NCBI GenBank assembly: GCA_039815945.1
Contig: JBCBYI010000042.1
Span: 1-22,275, forward strand
From: UBA11606 sp039815945
GTDB taxonomy: Bacteria > Actinomycetota > Acidimicrobiia > Acidimicrobiales > Aldehydirespiratoraceae
Reading direction: 5' to 3'
DNA: 22,275 bases
The notes below the pieces were generated by a model. It saw only the letters and a list, made by a program, of their open reading frames with translations, searched no databases and was not told the DNA's origin. A program made the translations under genes and the position numbers. The number at the start of each line of letters is the position of its first letter. Position 1 is the stretch's first letter. Positions 6,559 through 13,990 of the stretch are shown here, piece by piece.

Positions 6559-8474
6559 TGTTCTCGATGGGAGGTGGTCCCGGCGGCCTCACCGGCGGCC
6601 CGACCTCGACGGCGTCCAACGCAGCGGCCGGTCTTCCGGCGGCCGACGTCCCTGGCGAGCTGCGCAAGAAGGTGGAGAAGGTCCTCGAGAACGAGCCAGA
6701 ACACGACGTCCCCGACGTCGGGTGGCGCGTCGACGACTGGGATCGCGAACCGTTCTCGCTCCTCCGGTTCCTCCGCCCCCACCGCTGGCGGCTCTTCGGC
6801 GCGATCGCGCTCGTGCTGATCGAGACGGTCGCCTTGCAGCTCGGGCCGATCCTCACCCAGATCGCGATCGACGACGGCGTCCGCCAGGCCGACCGAGGCG
6901 TGATCGTCACCGTCGCGATCATCTATGTCGGCGCCGTGCTCGTCGCAGCCCTGCTCGGGTGGGCCCGCGTGAGCTACACCGGCCGCCTCGGCGAGCGCCT
7001 CAACGAGCAGCTGCGCATCCGGGTCTTCAGCCACATGCAGCGCCAAGGCGTCGGCTTCTACACCGAGGAGAAGGCGGGCGTGCTGCTCACCCGCATGACG
7101 TCGGACATCGAGGCGCTGTCGGTGCTGTTCCAGGAAGGCATCGTCAACCTCCTCGTGCAGGTGTTCACCCTGCTCGTGATCACGGTCGCGCTGTTCTTCT
7201 ACGACCCCCTGCTGGCGGTCATCACCCTGGCCGTCACCTTGCCCCCGACCCTCTTCGCGTCGCTGTGGTTCCGCAAGGTCTCGTCGGCCGGCTACCTGCG
7301 GGTGCGCGACCGCATCGCCGACCTGCTGTCACATCTCCAGGAGTCGCTCGCCGGCATCCGGGTGATCGCCGCCCACAACCGCCGGGCCCGCAACCTGGTC
7401 GATCATCGCCAGGTCGTCGGCGAACACCTCGACGCCCAGGTCGCCACCAGCCGGGCCAATTCCACCTATGCGCCAGGCACCGAGATGATCGGCATCGCCA
7501 CCCAGGCGACCCTGCTGGCCGTCGGCGGGGCGATGGCGGCGAACGGACGCATCACGGTGGGCGAACTCGCCGCGTTCCTGCTCTTCCTGGCTTCGTTCTT
7601 CGCCCCGATCCAGACCCTCGTCCAGCTCTACAACAGCTACCAACAGGGCGGGGCCGCGATCGTGAAGCTGCGCGAGCTGCTCGGCACCGAGCCGGCGATC
7701 CCCCAAGCCCCCGAGGCCGTCGAGCTCCCCCCGATCGAGGGTGCGATCGAGCTCGAGGGGGTCACGTTCGGGTACCAGCCCGACCGGCCGGTGCTGCACG
7801 ACGTGTCGCTGCGCATCGAACCCGGCGAGACGGTGGCCTTCGTCGGCGAGACGGGCAGCGGCAAGTCGACCATCGCTCGGCTGCTCACCCGCTTCCACGA
7901 CCCCGACCTCGGCACCGTGCGCATCGACGGCCAGGACCTGCGCGACATCACCATCGACAGCCTGCGCAGCCAGCTCGGCGTCGTCCCCCAGGAGCCCTTT
8001 CTGTTCGCCGGTGTCGTGCGCGACAACGTCGCCTTCGCCCGTCCCGACGCCGACGACACCGAGCTCCACGCCGCACTCGACGCCGTCGGCATCGGCGACC
8101 TGGTCGACCGGCTCGGCGGCCTCGACGCCCCCGTCCACGAACGTGGCGCATCGTTGTCGGCCGGCGAACGTCAGCTCCTGGCCCTCGCCCGCGCCTTCGT
8201 CGCCCGCCCGCGCGTGCTGATCCTCGACGAGGCCACCAGCAACCTCGACCTCAACTCCGAGACCCAGGTCGAGGCCGCGCTCGACGTCGTGCTCGAGGGG
8301 CGTACTGCGGTGATCATCGCCCATCGGCTCGCCACCGCCCGTCGGGCCGATCGCATCGCCGTCGTCGACGACGGCCGCATCGTCGAGCTCGGCAGCCACG
8401 AGGAACTCGTCGCCCACGAGGGCCGCTACGCCACCATGTTCGAGACGTGGGTCCGCCACGGCGGCGCGGCGTGA
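6558..8474 (+). CDS. ABC exporter subunit with consensus ATPase site (partner half-transporter)
   Basis: A 638-residue half-exporter with a Gly-rich, probably cytosolic 70-residue N-terminal extension (MFSMGGGPGGLTGG), then about six membrane helices and an NBD. Walker A GETGSGKST is at 430-438, the Q-loop Gln478 is in VVPQEPFLF, and Walker B is VLILDEATSNLD with catalytic Glu558 present. The H-loop reads IIAHRLATA. Its signature motif is altered to LSAGERQ (533-539) instead of LSGGQ. With the upstream subunit's intact LSGGQ, its Walker A/B forms the one consensus ATP site; its LSAGE faces the partner's degenerate Walker B. The ATG overlaps the previous stop as TGATG, so production is coupled 1:1. 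A convergent gene ends 12 bases downstream. Confidence 0.93.
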   Translation: MFSMGGGPGGLTGGPTSTASNAAAGLPAADVPGELRKKVEKVLENEPEHDVPDVGWRVDDWDREPFSLLRFLRPHRWRLFGAIALVLIETVALQLGPILTQIAIDDGVRQADRGVIVTVAIIYVGAVLVAALLGWARVSYTGRLGERLNEQLRIRVFSHMQRQGVGFYTEEKAGVLLTRMTSDIEALSVLFQEGIVNLLVQVFTLLVITVALFFYDPLLAVITLAVTLPPTLFASLWFRKVSSAGYLRVRDRIADLLSHLQESLAGIRVIAAHNRRARNLVDHRQVVGEHLDAQVATSRANSTYAPGTEMIGIATQATLLAVGGAMAANGRITVGELAAFLLFLASFFAPIQTLVQLYNSYQQGGAAIVKLRELLGTEPAIPQAPEAVELPPIEGAIELEGVTFGYQPDRPVLHDVSLRIEPGETVAFVGETGSGKSTIARLLTRFHDPDLGTVRIDGQDLRDITIDSLRSQLGVVPQEPFLFAGVVRDNVAFARPDADDTELHAALDAVGIGDLVDRLGGLDAPVHERGASLSAGERQLLALARAFVARPRVLILDEATSNLDLNSETQVEAALDVVLEGRTAVIIAHRLATARRADRIAVVDDGRIVELGSHEELVAHEGRYATMFETWVRHGGAA

Positions 8475-8486
8475 CCGGCCACGACC

Positions 8487-9152
8487 TCAGCCGGGAGCGT
8501 CGTCGAGGCTGTCGGTTCGCGCGGGCGAACTGATCGCCAGCACGACCCCCTCGCTCACCGACAACGACACCGTGTTCTCGATGGCCTGGTTGGCGATGCC
8601 GCGCCCGTCGAACGGCGACAGCACCTCGTCGTCGAGCGGGTAGGCCACGCCACGCGAGGTCACCCGGGCCGGCCCGCCGATCGGCAGCAGGGCCAGATGC
8701 CGGCCGGGCTCGAGCTCGAGGTGTCGTTCACCGCGCACCACCCATACGGCGTGCTCACCCACGTCGGCGCGGATGTCGACTCCGTTCCAATCCGGCTTCG
8801 CCAGCGCGACGAGGTTCGCCAGCTGGTGATCGAGGCGGCCGTCGCCTCGCACGACGACCCGGATCTCGGTGGCGCCGGCCTCGACGGCCGCGGCGAGCGC
8901 CAGCTCGAGGTCGGTCTCGTTCTTGGTCGCCGGATGCCGGTCGACGACGGCGCCGGCGTCGACCGCGTGCCGCACCGCCGCAGGGCGGGCGGAGTCGAGA
9001 TCGCCCACGACCCGGTCGGGGGTCCAGCCGATCGCGAGCACGGCGTGCAGGCCGCTGTCGGCCGCGATGACGATCTCGGGCCGCTCCCCCACCTCGGCGA
9101 GTTGCTCGGGCGAAGCGGCGGCCACGATCAGCGCTCGGCGCTCGACTCCCAT
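8487..9152 (-). CDS. Thiamine pyrophosphokinase family protein
   Basis: A 221-residue protein resembling thiamine diphosphokinase, which transfers pyrophosphate from ATP to thiamine. Family landmarks appear in order: AADSGLHAVLAIGWTPDRVVGDLDS (Asp32, Asp51, Asp53), HPATKNETDLELAL (73-86), then GRLDHQLANL (105-114) in the nucleotide/thiamine-binding region. The C-terminal half, with EPGRHLALLPIGGPARVTSRG and IENTVSLSVSEG, matches the thiamine-binding beta domain. It sits upstream of no other thiamine gene and I see no TPP riboswitch. ATG 9152 has a TAGAGT hexamer 7 bases upstream (leaderless). Confidence 0.85.
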   Translation of the reverse strand: MGVERRALIVAAASPEQLAEVGERPEIVIAADSGLHAVLAIGWTPDRVVGDLDSARPAAVRHAVDAGAVVDRHPATKNETDLELALAAAVEAGATEIRVVVRGDGRLDHQLANLVALAKPDWNGVDIRADVGEHAVWVVRGERHLELEPGRHLALLPIGGPARVTSRGVAYPLDDEVLSPFDGRGIANQAIENTVSLSVSEGVVLAISSPARTDSLDDAPG

Positions 9153-9159
9153 GCGGCGG

Positions 9160-9165
9160 ACTCTA
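9160..9165 (-). promoter_or_regulatory. -10 element (TAGAGT) for the thiamine pyrophosphokinase gene
   Basis: TAGAGT on the minus strand with a 7-base spacer to ATG 9152 and no Shine-Dalgarno sequence. It is part of a CTAG, a tetramer that is scarce in this window. Confidence 0.6.
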
Positions 9166-9194
9166 GGAGCCGGTGCGGCCCGACGCGCCGAGGG

Positions 9195-10013
9195 TCAGGT
9201 GAACTCGGGGCAGCGGCCGTCGACGAGCGGAGCGTCGAGGACGGACTGCACGTCGGGGATCGAGACGACCACTGCGGTGCCCGTGCCCGGCTGGGCGGCG
9301 ACCAAGAGACCGACGAACGCGCCGTCGGCGTCGACGGCGGGGCCGCCGCTCATGCCGGCCTCGGTCCGAGCCTCGACGCCGAGGAGCGAACCGCGCAGGA
9401 TCGAGGCGGCCCGGCTCGGGACGTCGACGACCGGGCCGACCATCGAGGTGATCGCTCCGCCGAACGGATGACCGACGATCGTGACCGCATCGCCGGCCGA
9501 CGGAGCCGACCCGACCGCGAGCGGTTCGGCCATCGGTGCCGGGAGGGTGAGAAGCGCGAGATCGCGTCCGTCTTCGAACACGCCGAGCACCTCGGCGGTG
9601 AAGGTCTGGCCGGCGTGGTCGATGCGCACCAGGCCGGCGTCGCCGACGACGTGGGCGGCGGTGAGGATGCGGTCGGGGGCGATGAGTACGCCGGTGCCGC
9701 TGGCCCGTTCCTCACAGGTGCTGGCCGAGACGGCGACGACCACCAGGTGGTCGGTGGCGACAGGCACGAGTGATCCGGATCGAATCTCGACCGCACCGGC
9801 CACTTCGGGAGCGGGGGTGGCGGGCTCGGCGAGTGCCGGCGCGACATCGGCGACGGGCACGACGTCGGGCTCGGTGGCGCGACCGAGGACGACGCCGAGG
9901 GCGAGGGCGCTGACCGCAATCACCGCGGCGATGCCGAGGTTGACGCGCCAGGCGCTGCGGGCGACGGCCGCCAGACCGTCGTCGACACCCTCCATCACCG
10001 GACCATCACGCAC
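9195..10013 (-). CDS. Membrane-anchored trypsin-like serine protease
   Basis: A 272-residue protein with one N-terminal membrane helix (residues 25-44, NLGIAAVIAVSALALGVVLG) and an extracytoplasmic trypsin/HtrA-fold domain. The triad is complete: His121 in LTAAHVVG, Asp151 in GRDLALLTL and Ser222 in GMSGGPAVD. Cys100 and Cys268 could form a disulfide outside the membrane. There is no PDZ domain, so it is shorter than DegP/HtrA and closer to actinobacterial proteases such as MarP in layout, though with one helix rather than four. GTG 10013 is chosen because TAGGTT ends 7 bases upstream; the longer start at 10031 would lie upstream of that -10. Role (envelope stress or processing) is inferred. 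Confidence 0.88.
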   Translation of the reverse strand: MRDGPVMEGVDDGLAAVARSAWRVNLGIAAVIAVSALALGVVLGRATEPDVVPVADVAPALAEPATPAPEVAGAVEIRSGSLVPVATDHLVVVAVSASTCEERASGTGVLIAPDRILTAAHVVGDAGLVRIDHAGQTFTAEVLGVFEDGRDLALLTLPAPMAEPLAVGSAPSAGDAVTIVGHPFGGAITSMVGPVVDVPSRAASILRGSLLGVEARTEAGMSGGPAVDADGAFVGLLVAAQPGTGTAVVVSIPDVQSVLDAPLVDGRCPEFT

Positions 10014-10020
10014 GGTGGTG

Positions 10021-10026
10021 AACCTA
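10021..10026 (-). promoter_or_regulatory. -10 element (TAGGTT) for the serine protease gene
   Basis: TAGGTT on the minus strand, spacer of 7 bases to GTG 10013. It moves the start 18 bases downstream of the longest frame. Confidence 0.55.
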
Positions 10027-10076
10027 GCCACCTGCTGCGGTCTCTGCCAGGGCGGAACCGAGCCGCCGACGGCGCG

Positions 10077-11393
10077 TCAGAAGGGGTAGAAGCCAACCGG
10101 GTCGAGAGCGGCGCCGTCGCGGCGGACCTCGAAGTGCAGGTGGGGCCCGGTCGACCAGCCGGTGCTGCCCAACCAGCCGATCAGCTCGCCGCCGGCGACC
10201 GATTGACCGGTGCTCACGTCGAAGCCGGTCAGATGGGCGTAGAGGGTGGTGTACCCACCGCCGTGGCTCACGACGATCGTGTTGCCGTAGCCGGTGCGCC
10301 ACCCCACCGACAGCACCACGCCGTCGTTGGCGGCGAGGATCGCGTCGCCGGTGTCGCCGGTCAGATCGATGCCGTTGTGCATGCGCACACTGCCGAAGAT
10401 CGGGTGGACACGCGGGCCGAAGGGGCTGGTGAGCGCGCCGGCCGCCGGACGATGCGAGATCGTGAAGTCACCCGACGGCGCCGGCTCGGCCGGTGGCGGG
10501 TCATCGGCCGGATCGGCCTCGTCGTCCGGATCGGCCTCATCGTCCGGATCGGCCTCGTCGGTGGGGTCGGCGGCGTTGCGGGCGGCTTCCTCCTCGGCGA
10601 GGCGGCGGGCCTCCTCCTCGGCGAGGCGGCGGGCCTCGGCCTCGGCGGCGATGCGGGCCTCGGCTTCGAGCCGGCGGATCTCCTCGGCGATCAACCGGTC
10701 GGCCTCGTCGAGCTCGTCGGAGCGGGCCTGCCAGGCCGCGATGCGGTCCTGGACCTCGGTGCGGAGCTGCTCCGCCTCGATCCGTGCGGCCTCGAGTCCG
10801 GCGAGGCGCTCGTCGAGTTCGACCCGCTCGGCCTCCGCCTCGGCCGAGAGGGCGTCCGCGGCGCGGGACGTGGCGTCCTGCTCGGCGATGGCGACGCGGA
10901 GCTGATCGACGATCTCGTACTCGTCGCCGACGATGTCGTCGAGGTACTCGCGACGCAATGCCGACCCGATGAGGTCGTCGCTGTTGAGCTGATCGAGGGC
11001 GTCCTCGGCTGGAGCGACGTAGGCGTCGATCGCCCGGCGACGAAGCCGATCGCGAATCTCCTCGATGTCGGCTGCGATCGCGGCGGCGTCGGCCCGCGCC
11101 TGCTCGGCTTGGCGCTCCGCTTCCTCGATCGAACGAACCGCGGCGGCGATCTTGGTCTCCTGCAAGGCGATGTGGGCGTCGAGCGCCTCGAGCGCCTCGA
11201 CCAGCTCGAGATCCTCGGCCGCCAGCGCATCGAGCTGCGCGGCGGCGTCGGCGGCGTCGCGGCGGCCCTGTTCGCGAGCGTCGCGTAGATCGTCGACATC
11301 GTTCTGGGCGACCACGATCGGCGCGCCCGAGCCGAGCAACGCGACGAGCAGCGCCGCCCCCAACGGGGCCCGGAGTCGACGGACGATCAGCAC
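10077..11393 (-). CDS. Secreted coiled-coil M23 (LytM-type) peptidoglycan peptidase
   Basis: A 438-residue EnvC/RipC-like layout. A signal peptide (RRLRAPLGAALLVALLG up to about VVAQ) is followed by a long Ala/Glu/Arg coiled coil to about residue 280, with (RRLAEEEA)n repeats. An acidic linker of DEADPDD repeats then leads into a C-terminal M23 domain. Zinc ligands His339 and Asp343 (MHNGID) and His420 (HLH) are intact, as are His387 (YAHL) and His418, so it should be an active endopeptidase rather than a regulator. Family role: cleavage of peptide cross-links during division or wall growth. GTG 11393 is chosen because TACGAT ends 8 bases upstream. It lies just upstream of the serine protease, which has its own -10. 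Confidence 0.9.
   Translation of the reverse strand: MLIVRRLRAPLGAALLVALLGSGAPIVVAQNDVDDLRDAREQGRRDAADAAAQLDALAAEDLELVEALEALDAHIALQETKIAAAVRSIEEAERQAEQARADAAAIAADIEEIRDRLRRRAIDAYVAPAEDALDQLNSDDLIGSALRREYLDDIVGDEYEIVDQLRVAIAEQDATSRAADALSAEAEAERVELDERLAGLEAARIEAEQLRTEVQDRIAAWQARSDELDEADRLIAEEIRRLEAEARIAAEAEARRLAEEEARRLAEEEAARNAADPTDEADPDDEADPDDEADPADDPPPAEPAPSGDFTISHRPAAGALTSPFGPRVHPIFGSVRMHNGIDLTGDTGDAILAANDGVVLSVGWRTGYGNTIVVSHGGGYTTLYAHLTGFDVSTGQSVAGGELIGWLGSTGWSTGPHLHFEVRRDGAALDPVGFYPF
10511..10564 (-). repeat. 18-bp tandem repeat coding the acidic linker of the M23 peptidase
   Basis: Three in-frame units at 10511-10528, 10529-10546 and 10547-10564, differing at few bases, encode EADPDD-type hexapeptides. 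Next to it (about 10580-10650) a second repeat of 24 bases encodes RRLAEEEA units of the coiled coil. Both lie between the coiled coil and the catalytic domain. Confidence 0.8.
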
Positions 11394-11401
11394 AGCCCAC
11401 G

Positions 11402-11407
11402 ATCGTA
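11402..11407 (-). promoter_or_regulatory. -10 element (TACGAT) for the M23 peptidase gene
   Basis: TACGAT on the minus strand, 8 bases before GTG 11393. Leaderless layout with no Shine-Dalgarno sequence. Confidence 0.5.
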
Positions 11408-11469
11408 ACGCAACCGCAACAGTTCGTGAACGCGGGCGGCGCGAGCGCGACCGCGCGATGATCGGCACC

Positions 11470-12255
11470 ATGCCGCTCGCCGACTACCGCATCGAACCCT
11501 TCACCGCCGACGGGATCACCCACGACGTCTACCACCGGGGCGAGGGACCGTGCGTGCTGGTCGCCCCCGAGATCCCCGGCATCACCCCGACCGTCTCCGG
11601 TTTCGCCGACCGCCTCGTCGACCGCGGCTTCTCGGTCGCGATCGCCTCGCTGTTCGGCACGCCCGGCAAACCGTCGTCGATGCCCCGCGCGGTGGGCGTG
11701 ATCGCCAAGGCCTGTGTGAGCCGCGAGTTCCACGTCCTCGCCACCCAGGACTCCTCCCCCGCCACCGCGTGGCTGCGAGCACTCGCCCGTGAGCTCCACA
11801 CCCGCCACGGTGGACCCGGCGTCGGGTTCGTCGGCATGTGCTTCACCGGCGGCTTCGGATTGGCGATGTTGCTCGACGACACCGTGGTCGCCCCGGTGCT
11901 GAGCCAGCCCAGCCTCCCGTTCGGCCTGGGCGGCGCCCGCACGGCATCGACCGGCCTCAGCGACGACGAACTGGCGACGGTCGCGGCGAAGGGCTGTCCC
12001 GTGCTCGGGCTCCGCTTCACCGGCGACGCCCTGGTTCCCGGTGAGCGGTTCGCCACGCTGAAGGAGGTCCTCGGCGACAACTTCGTGCACGAGGAGATCC
12101 CGAGCCCGAGTGACACGCCCGGCGCCGAGACCGGCAAGCAGGACCACAGCGTGCTCACCGAGAACCTGGCGCCGGACGACCAACCCGATCACCCGACGCA
12201 GGTCGCGTTGGCCCGGACCCTCGACTTCCTCGCCGAACGTCTCGAGCTGGCCTAG
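11470..12255 (+). CDS. Dienelactone hydrolase family alpha/beta hydrolase
   Basis: A 261-residue cytosolic hydrolase. The nucleophile elbow is GMCFTGG with Cys124, the acid is Asp186 in LRFTGDALVP, and the base is His226 in KQDHSVL, giving the Cys-Asp-His triad typical of dienelactone hydrolases. APEIPGITP near the N-terminus fits the family's oxyanion region. No aromatic-degradation genes lie nearby, so the natural substrate is unknown; dienelactone itself is not assured. ATG 11470 (MPLADYRIEPF) is preferred; ATG 11458 would add four residues. Neither has a clear -10 or Shine-Dalgarno sequence. Its stop shares a CTAG with the convergent membrane-protein gene. Confidence 0.85.
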   Translation: MPLADYRIEPFTADGITHDVYHRGEGPCVLVAPEIPGITPTVSGFADRLVDRGFSVAIASLFGTPGKPSSMPRAVGVIAKACVSREFHVLATQDSSPATAWLRALARELHTRHGGPGVGFVGMCFTGGFGLAMLLDDTVVAPVLSQPSLPFGLGGARTASTGLSDDELATVAAKGCPVLGLRFTGDALVPGERFATLKEVLGDNFVHEEIPSPSDTPGAETGKQDHSVLTENLAPDDQPDHPTQVALARTLDFLAERLELA

Positions 12256-13643
12256 GCGCCGAGCAACAAGAAGAGCCCGAGCACGGTGTAGAGGATCATC
12301 ACCGCGAGCATCGGGTACTGCGACTTCACCGCGAGCTGATGGTCGTAGCGACTGATGGCGACATCGTGTGCGGCCGCGACACCGGCGACGTGGCCGATCG
12401 CGATCGCGAGGGTCTGCACCCACGCGATCGTGTCGGGCGAGACGATCGTCCAGTCGATCGCATAGTCGGCCGTGCCGAAGAGGTCCCAACCTCGGCCTGC
12501 CGGGTCGCTGATCCGGATGAACATTCGTTGCCCGGTCAGCACGAGGAAGCTGAAGTAGTGGGCGACGGCGTACGCGGCGGCGATCGGCACGAGCGTCGGC
12601 CCGAACACCCGGCTGAGCTCGGCCGGCTCCTCGTCGGTGATGTTGGCCATCGCCGAGATGGCGATCGAGTACGCCATGGCGACCAGGCCGGTGATGACGA
12701 GCAGGCCGACCGTGCTGGTGATCGTGCGACCCCATCCGGTCTGCTCGCCGGCGATGTCGAGCCAGAGCGAGCTGCGAGTGAAGCCGTCGAAGGTGGTGGA
12801 GCCGAGCACGACGAGGATGAACGGCACGGTGCCGGGGATGTCAGGCAGTCGAGCGAGGCCGGCCAGCGGCGAACGCAGACGAAGCCGGCCGTCGGCGTCG
12901 CGATGGGTCGGCGACATGGCCGCGAGCTTGGTGAAGAGCACGGCGAAGCCGTCGGCCCGGCGCACCCAGCCCCGCCCCTCGACCATGGCGCCGCCGATCA
13001 TCGCAACCGAGTAGGCGGTGAGGAAGACGGCGATCGCGCGGGGGCTGTCGGTCGAGTGGTAGGCGAGCTCGTACCAGAGGTAGGCGAAGATGGCCGCCAC
13101 CGCGGGCCAGAGGCTGGGCGGGGCGGTCTCCTCGTCGAGCGGTTCGAGCTCCTCACCCCGGATCCGGGCCCGGCTCCAGGCGGCGGTGTCGGCCACGGTC
13201 ACGTACGGGTTGAACAGACGCCACACGTCACCGAACAGGAACGACACGAGCTGGAGACCGACCCAGAACCAGATCAGGAGGGCGTCGCCGGCGATGTTGA
13301 CCGCACCGTTGGGATTGCCCCACCACGCAGCCCACAGCAACACGCCGAACAGGAACACCCCGATCGACTTGGTGACGAACTCCAGGCCCCGGAGCGCGGG
13401 CTGGCGGGTGTCGGCGAGGGTCCGGCCGCCCTCCGCCGCGGCCACGAGCCGCGGCTGGGACCAGAACGCACCGAGCGCGACGAACGAGCTGGCCACGGCG
13501 AATCCGGCGGCCCAGGCCAGCTGCCACGCCGGCAGCGGCAGGTCGGTGCGGCCACCGATGCCGTGGGCGCCGGCCGGCGTCGCGCCGAGCACCGCCACAC
13601 CGGCGAGCACCGCGGCGATGGTGAACCGTTGCCGTCGGGTCAT
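12252..13643 (-). CDS. Polytopic membrane protein of unknown function, last gene of a four-gene cluster
   Basis: A 463-residue protein with a signal-peptide-like N-terminus (RRQRFTIAAVLAGVAVLG, then TPAGAHGIGG) and about ten further membrane helices. If cleaved after PAGA the mature protein would begin with His. Helix-borne or loop His residues occur in AVAHYFSFLVLTGQ and AIGHVAGVAAAHDVAI; FDGFTRSSLW is another striking segment. Related-looking actinobacterial proteins are, from memory, sometimes labelled fenitrothion hydrolase; I do not regard that as a function. ATG 13643 overlaps the upstream TGA by 4 bases (ATGA), so it is coupled to the small lipoprotein gene. A role in envelope metal or redox chemistry is inferred only from the neighbours. 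The frame upstream to 14042 is a shadow. Confidence 0.8.
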   Translation of the reverse strand: MTRRQRFTIAAVLAGVAVLGATPAGAHGIGGRTDLPLPAWQLAWAAGFAVASSFVALGAFWSQPRLVAAAEGGRTLADTRQPALRGLEFVTKSIGVFLFGVLLWAAWWGNPNGAVNIAGDALLIWFWVGLQLVSFLFGDVWRLFNPYVTVADTAAWSRARIRGEELEPLDEETAPPSLWPAVAAIFAYLWYELAYHSTDSPRAIAVFLTAYSVAMIGGAMVEGRGWVRRADGFAVLFTKLAAMSPTHRDADGRLRLRSPLAGLARLPDIPGTVPFILVVLGSTTFDGFTRSSLWLDIAGEQTGWGRTITSTVGLLVITGLVAMAYSIAISAMANITDEEPAELSRVFGPTLVPIAAAYAVAHYFSFLVLTGQRMFIRISDPAGRGWDLFGTADYAIDWTIVSPDTIAWVQTLAIAIGHVAGVAAAHDVAISRYDHQLAVKSQYPMLAVMILYTVLGLFLLLGA

Positions 13644-13990
13644 GAGACGGTCAGCTCGATAAGGAGCTGACCCGACTGCTCGAGTTCGACCTCGAACCGG
13701 CCAGGGATCAGCGCGTCGAACTCCAGGGAGGCAGGCCCGTCGGGCTGGATGTAGAGGTCGTAGCCGTGCACGTGCACCTGCTCGTCGGTGCCGCCCTCGA
13801 CGATCATGGTGACCTTCGCACCGAGGTCGACCGACTCGCGCCGCGCACCGCCGACGAGATCGCCGTCGGCGTCGAATTCGAGGATGATCTCGTCCTCGGC
13901 GGGCACCGCACCATCGCCGCCGGCGTCGCCGCCGCACGCAACCGAGAAGGTCACGACGGCGACGAGGACGACGAAGAGTCGACGAGTCAT
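13640..13990 (-). CDS. Small cupredoxin-like lipoprotein
   Basis: 116 residues. A signal peptide with lipobox ending TFSVAC (Cys19) is followed by an acidic spacer and one beta-rich domain. It contains VTMIVEGGTDEQVHVHGYDL and then SLEFDALIPGRFEVELEQSG, the pattern of EfeO/plastocyanin-like cupredoxin folds. The canonical type 1 copper set (His, Cys, His, Met) is not complete: apart from the lipid-modified Cys there is no second Cys, and only the HVHG histidines are obvious. It may bind metal differently or not at all. It overlaps by ATGA with both the gene before and the gene after, so it belongs to a tightly coupled three-gene unit with the His-rich lipoprotein and the polytopic membrane protein. 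Confidence 0.78.
   Translation of the reverse strand: MTRRLFVVLVAVVTFSVACGGDAGGDGAVPAEDEIILEFDADGDLVGGARRESVDLGAKVTMIVEGGTDEQVHVHGYDLYIQPDGPASLEFDALIPGRFEVELEQSGQLLIELTVS

Noticed and set aside
9153..9194. TPP riboswitch upstream of the thiamine pyrophosphokinase gene
   Set aside because: The gap is too short and the start appears leaderless; no THI-box-like sequence is visible.
10134..11288. 384-residue plus-strand frame opposite the M23 peptidase
   Set aside because: Repetitive Gly/Leu/Val/Asp sequence mirrors the coiled-coil codons on the other strand. There is no start signal and no domain.
12339..13670. 443-residue plus-strand frame opposite the polytopic membrane protein
   Set aside because: Charged, low-complexity shadow; the minus strand has clear membrane helices and an ATGA junction.
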